Source: Anaerobacillus sp. (GTDB lineage Bacteria > Bacillota > Bacilli > Bacillales_H > Anaerobacillaceae). From it: a stretch of DNA of 23,331 bases. The DNA is taken from assembly GCA_007120055.1 (NCBI GenBank), contig SKOL01000472.1:1-23331 (forward strand), read 5' to 3'. Shown one piece after another: positions 17,267-23,331 of the stretch. The notes under the pieces were generated by a model that searched no databases, was not told where the DNA came from, and was given only the letters and a program-made list of their open reading frames with translations. The first letter of the stretch is position 1, and the number at the start of each line of letters is the position of its first letter. Both the position numbers and the translations under genes were made by a program.

Positions 17267-18097
17267 ATGAACTGGATTAATTCTATTGATTTAAATGTAA
17301 TATTTATAAGCATTGGGGTCATTGCCTTACAATTATTAGGAATCATTATTGGTTATATAATTGTTAAAAAAATAGGAAGTCGACTTATCACGAATTCTTT
17401 TACGAAATTAAGTGAACAAAGGGGTATGCATCCAGGTAGAACGAAAACGTTGGAAAAGTTAGCAATTAACGTATTTACATATTTTTTGATTTTTATTTTA
17501 ATTACGATTATCATCGGGATTTTTGATTACGAGATCGCACCTCTTATTGCCGGGGCTGGGGTGATCGGTTTAGCGATCGGCTTTGGAGCGCAAGGATTAG
17601 TAAGTGATGTTGTTACAGGCTTCTTTATTCTGCTTGAAAAACAAATTGAAGTAGATGATTACGTAACAATGGCTGGTGTTGATGGGGTCGTAGAAGAAGT
17701 CGGTTTACGAACGACAAAGCTTCGTAGCTTTGATGGAACGCTACACTTCATTCCCAACCGAGAAATAACGAATGTAAGTAACCATTCTCGCGGAAATATG
17801 AGAGCACTAGTTGATATTAGTATCGCATACGACGAAAATGTTGATGAAGTTATTGCACTTCTGCAAAATGCTTGTGATGAAGTAGCCAAAATTGAGGAAG
17901 CTATTAAAGAAGGACCAAACGTTATAGGGGTGCAAAGTTTTGGTGATTCTGATGTTGTTATTAGAATAATTGCCAAAACAGAAAATATGTCGCAGTGGGC
18001 TGTCGAAAGAACGTTAAGGAAAACTTTAAAAGAGACGCTTGATAAACACGGAATTGAGATCCCGTTCCCACATCAAGTTTATATAGAAAAGAAATAG
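17267..18097 (+). CDS. ykuT: Small-conductance mechanosensitive channel (MscS family)
   Basis: A 276-aa MscS-type channel that releases solutes on hypo-osmotic shock. It has three hydrophobic segments (about 11-33, 66-88, 91-125), the third being the pore helix with the Gly/Ala-rich pattern GLAIGFGAQGLVSDVVTGFFI, then the beta domain (EVDDYVTMAGVDGVVEEVGLRTTKLRS, which is the family signature) and the cytoplasmic alpha/beta domain ending IPFPHQVYIEKK. Length and position next to ykuS and ykuU fit YkuT. AAGGGAG is 8 nt before the ATG. It converges on ykuS, with an R1 element between. Confidence 0.93.
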   Translation: MNWINSIDLNVIFISIGVIALQLLGIIIGYIIVKKIGSRLITNSFTKLSEQRGMHPGRTKTLEKLAINVFTYFLIFILITIIIGIFDYEIAPLIAGAGVIGLAIGFGAQGLVSDVVTGFFILLEKQIEVDDYVTMAGVDGVVEEVGLRTTKLRSFDGTLHFIPNREITNVSNHSRGNMRALVDISIAYDENVDEVIALLQNACDEVAKIEEAIKEGPNVIGVQSFGDSDVVIRIIAKTENMSQWAVERTLRKTLKETLDKHGIEIPFPHQVYIEKK

Positions 18098-18164
18098 AGG
18101 ATACCGATTGACAAGCCTTTTCAACCAGGCTGAATTGATTGAGAAATACTTTGACTACAAACTG

Positions 18165-18288
18165 GAGGGTGGGCCAAAAGTGTCTGACACCACGCGGATC
18201 GTACTAAATATAGACAAGAAAGATTAATCGAATGTCTATATTTGGTACCTAGCGGTGTCTGACACTTTATTTTGGCTTAACCTCTTCT
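18165..18288. repeat. R1 palindrome, long form (copy 3)
   Basis: GCCAAAA and AGTGTCTGACACC near the left end pair with GGTGTCTGACACT and TTTTGGC at the right; the inner TACTAAATATAGACA pairs with TGTCTATATTTGGTA (one mismatch). It lies between the converging ykuT and ykuS genes and probably terminates both. Confidence 0.7.
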
Positions 18289-18323
18289 TGTATAAACGGC
18301 AAATCTCCGTATTATATCAAATT

Positions 18324-18572
18324 TTATTGTTGCTGAAGTTTGTTTTCTACTTGTTGGCATACTTCATCAGCATTCATTCCGTGTGCATTTATAACCGAGC
18401 CTTCTGTTGCCACATTTTGAATACCCATCATGTCTTGATCTTGCCCCGTAATAACACAGCAATCACAATTTGTAGCATCACTTTCTTGCTTTAATTGTAC
18501 TACTTCATAGCCTTTTGCTTGCAACGCTTCTTGCACAGCAGATAACGATTGTTCAACTCCAACTTTTGGCAT
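18324..18572 (-). CDS. ykuS: UPF0180 protein YkuS
   Basis: An 82-aa cytosolic protein of the UPF0180/YkuS family, function unknown. [11 protein letters not shown] and the segment [16 protein letters not shown] are typical. The frame is open 16 codons further upstream, but the binding site AAGGAGGA lies 7 nt before the ATG at 18572, and family members begin here. The Cys-X-Cys-Cys could bind metal or be redox-active; this is only suggested by the residues. Its order between ykuT and dapL matches B. subtilis. Confidence 0.88.
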   Translation of the reverse strand: MPKVGVEQSLSAVQEALQAKGYEVVQLKQESDATNCDCCVITGQDQDMMGIQNVATEGSVINAHGMNADEVCQQVENKLQQQ

Positions 18573-18610
18573 AAAATAATCCTCCTTCTTTTTTCCATTG
18601 AATAAGTTAA

Positions 18611-18719
18611 TGAATTTCATGCAACCTTTTTAACGCCACTAAATTATTACATATAGTTAAGTTAGACCGTTCTCAACTAAATGTAGGATCGATGTAGCTA
18701 ATTAGGATTATGAAATTCA
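18611..18719. repeat. R4 palindromic element, copy 2
   Basis: Perfect 10-nt inverted ends TGAATTTCAT (18611-18620) and ATGAAATTCA (18710-18719). The interior ATATAGTTAAGTTAGA...CTCAACTAAATGTAG parallels the copy at 8009-8114, with a weaker central stem. It lies between ykuS and dapL. Confidence 0.65.
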
Positions 18720-18781
18720 CACAAGTAAGAGAGTTTTCTCTACAACGGTAATTTGTCCAAATAAATGGAAGATTATTCTGT

Positions 18782-19900
18782 TTATAACGATTTAAAATAA
18801 TCTACAACTAAACCAATCGCAAAGGGAATAGCCTCTTCATCTGGGTTAAGCTTCCCCGAATGGAGTCCATGTTCAGAGTTTACACCTAACCAAAACATAA
18901 AGCCCGGGATCTCTGCAAGGAAGTAACCGAAGTCTTCACCAGTCATCGCTTCTTTACACTCTATTAATTGTGTACATTTGCGACTTTCAACAAAATTCAT
19001 AAACTGTCTTGTGATAGCTTCATTATTATAAACTTGACAGTAATTCGCACCAAAATCAATGGTTGCACAACAATCAAAACCTTCCTCTATCCCTTTTACA
19101 AGTGAAGCAATACGATTTTTTACATTGTGCATTGAGCTCATTGATAACGTACGGATTGTTCCTTCTACCCTCGCATTTTCAGCGATAATATTTTGCTTTG
19201 TCCCTCCGGAAATCTTTCCAATTGTGACAACTGCAGAATCTAGTGGGTTGATATTTCTTGCGACAATTGATTGCAGTTGTGTAACAAAATGGCTTGAAGC
19301 AACAACCATATCATTTGCTGTATGAGGGTAGGCGGCGTGACCACCTTTACCTTTAAAATCAATAAATAGTTCAGAAGTATTAGCAAAAAGTAAACCTTCT
19401 TTTGTTGCGACGCTACCGACAGGGTATTCCGGAGCAATATGCAAAGCAATAATCCTATCAGGGCGGTTATTCTTCAAATAATCACTTTCAAGCATAGGTT
19501 GTGCCCCGCCTGGTCCTTCTTCTGCTGGTTGAAAAATAAATAATAATGATTCTTTCGGTTGGTTTTCAGCAAAGTATGTGAGTACTCCTAAGGCAATACT
19601 CATATGAAAATCATGTCCACAGCCATGCATTTTTCCTTCGTGCGTTGACTTAAAAGGAAGGTCCGTTTCCTCAACCATTGGCAACCCATCAATGTCAGCA
19701 CGATAAGCTACTACTTTCGAAGGAGCACTTCCCTCAACTTTCACAAAAATTCCCGTTTTCCAAGTATCAATGGTTAAATATTGCTGTGACAAGCTCTCGA
19801 TATAAGTGAGAAGATATTGTTGTGTTTTCGTCTCTTCAAAACCGAGTTCAGGGATTTCGTGTAATTTACGCCTAATATTAATAAAAGAATTACTCATCAT
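18782..19900 (-). CDS. dapL: N-acetyldiaminopimelate deacetylase
   Basis: M20-family metallo-amidohydrolase of 372 aa that releases L,L-diaminopimelate from its N-acetyl form in the acetylase branch of lysine and cell-wall precursor synthesis (ykuR; the symbol dapL is also used for an aminotransferase elsewhere). Metal-site residues appear as [18 protein letters not shown] (Cys94, His96), PAEEGPGG (Glu127-Glu128) and LHIAPE (His154); the dimerisation domain follows and [14 protein letters not shown] closes the catalytic part. AGAGG precedes the ATG. It is downstream of dapH on the same strand, with a 193-bp gap that contains an R1 element. Confidence 0.93.
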   Translation of the reverse strand: MMSNSFINIRRKLHEIPELGFEETKTQQYLLTYIESLSQQYLTIDTWKTGIFVKVEGSAPSKVVAYRADIDGLPMVEETDLPFKSTHEGKMHGCGHDFHMSIALGVLTYFAENQPKESLLFIFQPAEEGPGGAQPMLESDYLKNNRPDRIIALHIAPEYPVGSVATKEGLLFANTSELFIDFKGKGGHAAYPHTANDMVVASSHFVTQLQSIVARNINPLDSAVVTIGKISGGTKQNIIAENARVEGTIRTLSMSSMHNVKNRIASLVKGIEEGFDCCATIDFGANYCQVYNNEAITRQFMNFVESRKCTQLIECKEAMTGEDFGYFLAEIPGFMFWLGVNSEHGLHSGKLNPDEEAIPFAIGLVVDYFKSL

Positions 19901-19933
19901 AACTACCTCTTTTGTATTTTTTAATTTAAAAAT

Positions 19934-20053
19934 CGGGGGTGTCCCATAAGTGTCAGATTACCAAGAAAAATACTAAACATAAACGCATTTATTGAAAATC
20001 CGTCTGTATTTAGCGTCTCGTGGTGACTGACACTTTGATATGGGACACCCCCG
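19934..20053. repeat. R1 palindrome, long form (copy 4), inside the dapH-dapL gap
   Basis: CGGGGGTGTCCCAT (19934-19947) and its perfect complement (20040-20053) continue with AAGTGTCAG/CTGACACTT after a 4-nt bulge, and an inner ACTAAACATAAACG...CGTCTGTATTTAG pair. It would form a strong hairpin in the dapH-dapL transcript. Confidence 0.7.
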
Positions 20054-20075
20054 TAAGAAAAGCGCAAAAGGCACC
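20054..20075. repeat. Short R2 left-end fragment
   Basis: AAGAAAAGCGCAAAAGGC resembles the left end of the R2 element at 15358 and abuts the R1 copy. It is too short to be sure. Confidence 0.4.
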
Positions 20076-20093
20076 CTTCATAAAGCGTCTTAA

Positions 20094-20816
20094 TTATTGG
20101 TCTTCATTTAATCGACGAAGCTCTTGTTTAATTTCTGTTTTTCCTTTTGTTTTCTCATCAATTTCTTTAATAACACGTGCAGGTGTTCCTGCAACTACTG
20201 TATTTGCCGGTACGTCTTCTGTTACAATCGCTCCAGCTGCAATAACCGCTCCTTGACCAACGGTTACACCTTCAAGAACTACAGCGTTGGCACCAACTAC
20301 TACATTATCTTCAACAACAACAGGCTTTGCTGATGGTGGTTCAATAACCCCAGCTAAAACTGCTCCTGCACCAATATGACAATTTTTACCTACTGTCGCT
20401 CTTCCACCTAGGACAACGTTCATATCGATCATTGTTCCTTCACCAACAACAGAACCAATATTAATAGAAGCTCCCATCATAATTACTGCATTTTTTCCAA
20501 TTTCTACTTGATCGCGAATAATCGCACCTGGCTCAATTCGAGCTTGAATATGTTTCATATCAAGCAGTGGAATTGCAGAATTTCGACGATCATTTTCTAC
20601 GACAAAGTCTTCAATTTTATTTTCATTCGCTTTTAATGCAGCTTCAATCTCAGCCCATTCCCCAAATAGTGTTCCAGTATTACCCGAGACAAACGCTTTA
20701 GTGTTATCACCAAAGTTAATACCATCTAAGTCACCTTTTACATAAACTTTTACTGGCGTTGATTTCACGCTGTTTGAAATAAACGAAATAATTTCGTTTG
20801 CATCCATCATTTTCAT
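20094..20816 (-). CDS. dapH: Tetrahydrodipicolinate N-acetyltransferase
   Basis: Acetyl-CoA-dependent enzyme of 240 aa that acetylates tetrahydrodipicolinate in the diaminopimelate/lysine pathway. The N-terminal domain (1 to about 90) starts [13 protein letters not shown] as in B. subtilis YkuQ. From about 90 to 210 the chain is a left-handed beta-helix built of hexapeptide repeats (such as [49 protein letters not shown]), with [10 protein letters not shown] at the end. GGAGGAAG is 4 nt from the ATG. Two TATAAT boxes (minus strand, 20933-20938 and 20954-20959) are possible -10 elements, each with a poor -35. Confidence 0.96.
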   Translation of the reverse strand: MKMMDANEIISFISNSVKSTPVKVYVKGDLDGINFGDNTKAFVSGNTGTLFGEWAEIEAALKANENKIEDFVVENDRRNSAIPLLDMKHIQARIEPGAIIRDQVEIGKNAVIMMGASINIGSVVGEGTMIDMNVVLGGRATVGKNCHIGAGAVLAGVIEPPSAKPVVVEDNVVVGANAVVLEGVTVGQGAVIAAGAIVTEDVPANTVVAGTPARVIKEIDEKTKGKTEIKQELRRLNEDQ

Positions 20817-20853
20817 CTTTCTTCCTCCTATGCTATGTACAATGATTGTAAGT

Positions 20854-20894
20854 GTTTTGCAAAACTTTTCACATAAATAAACGCAAATGTTTTG
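20854..20894. promoter_or_regulatory. Palindrome in the dapH leader, possible operator
   Basis: GTTTTGCAAAAC (20854-20865) is a perfect 12-bp palindrome, and its half TGTTTTGC recurs at about 20888. It lies between the candidate promoters and the dapH start. No known regulator is assigned. Confidence 0.3.
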
Positions 20895-21005
20895 CCTTTG
20901 TCTATACTAAAACCTAATAGTGCGTGTTCACAATTATAGTATTAAACAAATAAATTATACTTTACTCTAACAAAATGTTGGAACAGTGACAAGAAATATG
21001 TTTTA

Positions 21006-21034
21006 TGAGAAAAGCGCAAGCGCCTGGTCAGCTT
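21006..21034. repeat. R2 left-end fragment
   Basis: GAGAAAAGCGCAAGCGCCTGG followed by TCAGCTTCG copies the left end of the R2 element at 15358-15385. It directly abuts the aceA terminator. Confidence 0.6.
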
Positions 21035-21036
21035 CG

Positions 21037-21072
21037 AAAAAAAAAGCGCAGCGTCTGGCGAAGGACGCTGCG
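21037..21072 (-). terminator. Intrinsic terminator of aceA
   Basis: On the minus strand CGCAGCGTC (21064-21072) pairs with GACGCTGCG (21047-21055), loop 8 nt, followed by C and TTTTTTTTT (21037-21045). A strong, GC-rich intrinsic terminator 28 nt after the aceA stop. Confidence 0.88.
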
Positions 21073-21100
21073 TTCTAAAAGGAGGTATAGATTTTAGTGA

Positions 21101-22387
21101 TTAAAACTGTGCCACTTCCGTTGAACCTTTTAAGGCTGTAGTGCTAGAGGTACCTCCAGCTACCGTTTGAGAAACTTCATCAAAGTAGCCAGTTCCTACT
21201 TCACGTTGATGACGTGTCGCAGTATACCCTTTAGCTTCGCTTGCAAACTCGTGTTGCTGAAGCTCAGAGTAAGCTCCCATACCACGAGATTTATACTCAT
21301 GAGCTAACTCAAACATACTATGATTTAAAGCATGGAATCCGGCTAACGTTACAAACTGGAATTTATATCCCATTTTACTTAATTCCTCTTGATACCTTTC
21401 AATCGTTTCTTGATTTAAGTTCGCTTTCCAGTTAAATGACGGTGAGCAATTGTAAGCTAACATTTTACCAGGAAATTTTTCATGGATCGCATCTGCAAAA
21501 GCCTTAGCCTCTTCTAAACTTGGCTTAGATGTTTCACACCAAATTAAGTCTGCATACGGAGCATAAGCTAACCCACGAGAAATCGCTTGATCTATGCCTG
21601 GTTTTGTTCGATAGAATCCTTCTGGTGTTCTTTCACCAGTAATAAATTCATGGTCGTACGGATCAACATCACTAGTAATTAAATCCGCTGCATCTGCATC
21701 AGTTCTTGCAATTATTAACGTTGGAACACCAGATACGTCAGCAGCAAGTCTCGCAGCCGTTAAATTTCTGATCGCTGTTTGTGTTGGTATTAACACCTTG
21801 CCACCTAGATGACCACACTTTTTCTCTGAAGCTAACTGATCTTCAAAATGTACTCCTGCAGCTCCAGCCTCAATCATTCCTTTCATTAGTTCAAAAACAT
21901 TTAATTGCCCTCCAAATCCAGCTTCCGCATCAGCAACAATCGGTAAAAAATAGTCAATATCATCTTTACCTTCCATATGTTGAATTTGATCCGCCCTCTG
22001 TAACGCTTGGTTAATTCGTTTAACGACCATCGGAACACTATTAGCAGGGTATAAGCTTTGGTCAGGGTACATATGACCAGCAAGATTTGCATCGGCAGCT
22101 ACTTGCCATCCACTTAAATAAACAGCTTGTAACCCTGCTTTCGCTTGTTGTATCGCCTGATTTCCAGTTAAAGCACCAAGTGCTGCTACAAAATCCATAG
22201 AATGTAATTGATCCCAGAGACGCTCCGCTCCTCGACGGGCTAACGTATGTTCCACCTGCACCGATCCTCTTAAGCGAATAACTTGCTCTGCCGTGTAATT
22301 CCGTGTAATTCCCGCCCATCTCTTATTGGTTTTCCAACTGTTTTCCAAATTATTAAATTGCTCTTGAAAATTACTCACGTTCTTCAT
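21101..22387 (-). CDS. aceA: Isocitrate lyase
   Basis: Cleaves isocitrate to succinate and glyoxylate, the first step of the glyoxylate bypass used for growth on acetate or fatty acids. The 428-aa chain carries the catalytic KKCGHLGGK (Cys191), the Mg-binding [19 protein letters not shown], and the C-terminal [17 protein letters not shown] segment. Malate synthase is not in the window. ATG 22387 is annotated, but GGGGG abuts it and is better spaced (9 nt) for GTG 22378, so the protein may be three residues shorter. It is monocistronic, with its own terminator at 21037-21072 and a promoter region dense in dyads. Confidence 0.95.
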   Translation of the reverse strand: MKNVSNFQEQFNNLENSWKTNKRWAGITRNYTAEQVIRLRGSVQVEHTLARRGAERLWDQLHSMDFVAALGALTGNQAIQQAKAGLQAVYLSGWQVAADANLAGHMYPDQSLYPANSVPMVVKRINQALQRADQIQHMEGKDDIDYFLPIVADAEAGFGGQLNVFELMKGMIEAGAAGVHFEDQLASEKKCGHLGGKVLIPTQTAIRNLTAARLAADVSGVPTLIIARTDADAADLITSDVDPYDHEFITGERTPEGFYRTKPGIDQAISRGLAYAPYADLIWCETSKPSLEEAKAFADAIHEKFPGKMLAYNCSPSFNWKANLNQETIERYQEELSKMGYKFQFVTLAGFHALNHSMFELAHEYKSRGMGAYSELQQHEFASEAKGYTATRHQREVGTGYFDEVSQTVAGGTSSTTALKGSTEVAQF

Positions 22388-22454
22388 CCCCCATTTTTTT
22401 ATTTTTGACCAAAATTGAACCTCTTGAGCGTACTTGTGAAATACTAATACGCTT

Positions 22455-22516
22455 ACTGTATTATTACAGTTTTTATTTATATTTAGTATACTATAACAGA
22501 CTCAACTGTTTTGCAA
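22455..22516 (-). promoter_or_regulatory. aceA promoter region with three dyads
   Basis: Two overlapping promoter readings on the minus strand: TTGAGT (22500-22505), 18 nt, TATAAA (22476-22481); or TTGCAA (22511-22516), 17 nt, TAGTAT (22488-22493). Around them lie ACTGTATTATTACAGT (22455-22470), TAGTATACTA (22484-22493) and AACAG-N6-CTGTT (22495-22510). The first, just downstream of the first -10, is placed like a repressor site. The GTAAGCG word next to it is a partial match to a CcpA cre half. Regulators are inferred only. Confidence 0.5.
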
Positions 22517-22586
22517 CGACTTTTTTTGAAATTTTCCGAATGTTTTCGCTGAATATTTTTCGTGTAAAATGTTCAATAAGAAATTC

Positions 22587-22616
22587 AAAAAAGCCGATCC
22601 TACTAATGGATCAGCT
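22587..22616 (-). terminator. Intrinsic terminator downstream of the 52-aa gene
   Basis: On the minus strand AGCTGATCC (22608-22616) pairs with GGATCGGCT (22592-22600) over 9 bp with one G-U, loop 7, followed by TTTTT; outer A/T-rich arms lengthen the stem. It ends transcripts coming from the gene at 22950-23108, so the R3 copy between would lie in their 3' region. Confidence 0.75.
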
Positions 22617-22732
22617 TCTTGAAATTTCTTACTATTTTTTTGTTATTAAAATATATTGAATTTCACTAAAAATATTTTTAGTGAAAATCACTTTAGGGGC
22701 TTGTTCGGAAAAGTCGACCGTCATATTTTTTT

Positions 22733-22905
22733 CATACAAAACCGGCATGACGCCTTACCGTCACCATCTAATTTGTAAATGCCGGCAGAATTCTCTCGCT
22801 TCGCTGTAAACTTCTACCGAATTTTAGAGGCTCACTCGAGAATTCTGCCGGACATTTTTCATACAAAACCTTCATGGCGGCCTGCCGTCACCATCTAACA
22901 TGAAA
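22733..22905. repeat. R3 composite element, copy 2
   Basis: Left flank CATACAAAACCGGCATGACG...CCGTCACCATCTAA, then a perfect 14-bp stem CCGGCAGAATTCTC (22782-22795) with its complement (22838-22851), a loop with TTCGCTGT...CTTCTA...CGAAT...AGAGGCTC, then the right flank CATACAAAACCTTCATGGCGG...GTCACCATCTAA. Within 34 loop nucleotides 29 are identical to copy 1, while the stem arms are unrelated. It lies in the 562-bp gap between aceA and the 52-aa gene. Confidence 0.7.
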
Positions 22906-22949
22906 AGTCGGGCCAGGTCCTAACCAACTGTCCAACAAACTAACTAGCC

Positions 22950-23108
22950 CTACGAAAAATAAATAAAGAAAGGTAGTACTAACAGGCTAATCGCAAGGAT
23001 AATTAGGAAAAAAGAAGCAAATTTCTTTTTTTCTTCCCATACAATCTTTGTGTAAACGATTGTATAATAACAAAGATATAACCCTAATATAATTAAAATC
23101 CATTCCAT
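22950..23108 (-). CDS. 52-aa membrane protein with two helices
   Basis: A short frame from ATG 23108 to the stop at 22950-22952. The protein starts MEWILIILGLYLCYY and ends in PFFIYFS; it has two hydrophobic helices (about 3-20 and 31-50) joined by a Lys/Glu-rich turn (KIVWEEKKKF). AAAGGG is 8 nt before the ATG, and the start is 4 nt after the stop of the preceding gene, so it is probably the second gene of an operon. No family is recognised. Hydrophobic content and tight spacing support it as real. Confidence 0.6.
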   Translation of the reverse strand: MEWILIILGLYLCYYTIVYTKIVWEEKKKFASFFLIILAISLLVLPFFIYFS

Positions 23109-23112
23109 TAAA

Positions 23113-23331
23113 TCAACCCTTTACTTCTTCCATATCGGTAGGTGCCAGTTGCTTTCCAAATTCCTTAAACTGCAAATCTACTTCAAAGTGAACTTCGGCA
23201 TACGGATAGCTTTCCATCCATCGATATTGTTCATATTCCCTATTCGTTAAGAATGTACGCCTCGCAGGTAAAGACCAGCGAAATGGTTCGGCCTTGAATT
23301 CTTTTTGCGTTTTTCGAATAAACGTATTCAC
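23113..23331 (-). CDS. Unrecognised protein, 3' end only
   Basis: At least 72 C-terminal residues, running off the window edge. The visible part (EPFRWSLPARRTFLTNREY, then RWMESYPYAEVHFEVDLQF) is soluble, rich in aromatic and charged residues, with no membrane segment, and ends EEVKG. The first visible codon is GTG, so the edge could by chance be the true start or lie inside the gene. I do not recognise the family. It is 4 nt upstream of the 52-aa membrane protein and likely co-transcribed with it. Confidence 0.55.
   Translation of the reverse strand: MNTFIRKTQKEFKAEPFRWSLPARRTFLTNREYEQYRWMESYPYAEVHFEVDLQFKEFGKQLAPTDMEEVKG

Noticed and set aside
18098..18165. GATTGAGAAATACT at about 18138, resembling CATTGAGAAATACT inside the R1 copy at 2225.
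   Set aside because: Only about 13 nt are shared and there is no surrounding similarity; not enough to define a repeat.
21081..21140. AAAGGAGG at 21078-21085 followed by GTG on the plus strand, antisense to the aceA end.
   Set aside because: The spacing is 11 nt and the frame is only 14 codons, inside a highly conserved gene on the other strand; most likely chance.
22655..22700. AT-rich palindrome TTCACTAAAAATATTTTTAGTGAA, with ends like R4.
   Set aside because: It could be a collapsed R4 copy, but the shared sequence is too short and AT-rich to claim membership.

Overview
The window is AT-rich chromosomal DNA from a low-GC Gram-positive spore-former of the family Bacillaceae. That placement rests on recognisable homologues of Bacillus subtilis proteins, several of identical length (RNase J1, 555 aa) or nearly identical start (PdhD, PdhB, DapH, YkuV), on AGGAGG-type ribosome binding sites, and on a gene set and order that recall the B. 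subtilis ykuQ-V, ktrC-rnjA-rpoY and defB-ykyA-pdhABCD blocks brought close together. I cannot name the species.

Layout. 1-4.7 kb: a DUF3055/SAV0927-type protein with a textbook promoter, a small GAF-like protein, a CcoG/FixG-like membrane protein that lacks the usual ferredoxin domain, and two wall-active lipoproteins (M23 peptidase, CE4 polysaccharide deacetylase). 4.7-5.1 kb: a thioredoxin-fold lipoprotein without CXXC. 5.2-10.2 kb: the pyruvate dehydrogenase operon pdhABCD on the minus strand, with a palindromic repeat and a terminator-like hairpin between pdhB and pdhC. 10.6-15.3 kb: ykyA, defB, a tiny 25-codon gene, rpoY-rnjA and ktrC. 15.6-16.7 kb: ykuV-ykuU, a thiol oxidoreductase and a peroxiredoxin, behind a promoter bracketed by two PerR-type boxes. 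17.2-20.8 kb: ykuT (MscS channel), ykuS, and dapL/dapH of the acetylated diaminopimelate/lysine pathway. 21.1-22.4 kb: isocitrate lyase. 22.9-23.3 kb: a 52-aa two-helix membrane protein and the 3' end of an unrecognised gene.

Functional themes are central carbon flow (pyruvate to acetyl-CoA; glyoxylate bypass), RNA turnover and RNA polymerase accessory functions, cell-wall precursor and remodelling enzymes, ion/osmotic homeostasis (KtrC, MscS) and peroxide/thiol defence.

The most unusual content is intergenic. At least four dispersed repeat families occupy the gaps: (R1) GGGTGTCC...GGACACCC long palindromes, four copies; (R2) a roughly 195-bp element beginning AGCGCAAGCGCC, one full copy plus fragments; (R3) a composite element in which an almost constant 34-nt loop is held by completely different perfect stems in its two copies; (R4) a roughly 105-bp palindromic element with TGAATTTCAT ends, two copies. 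No tRNA, rRNA, CRISPR array, transposase or phage gene was seen. No obviously new multi-gene system is present; the best candidates for novelty are R3, the ferredoxin-less CcoG-like protein, the 25-codon gene and the PerR-type control region of ykuUV.
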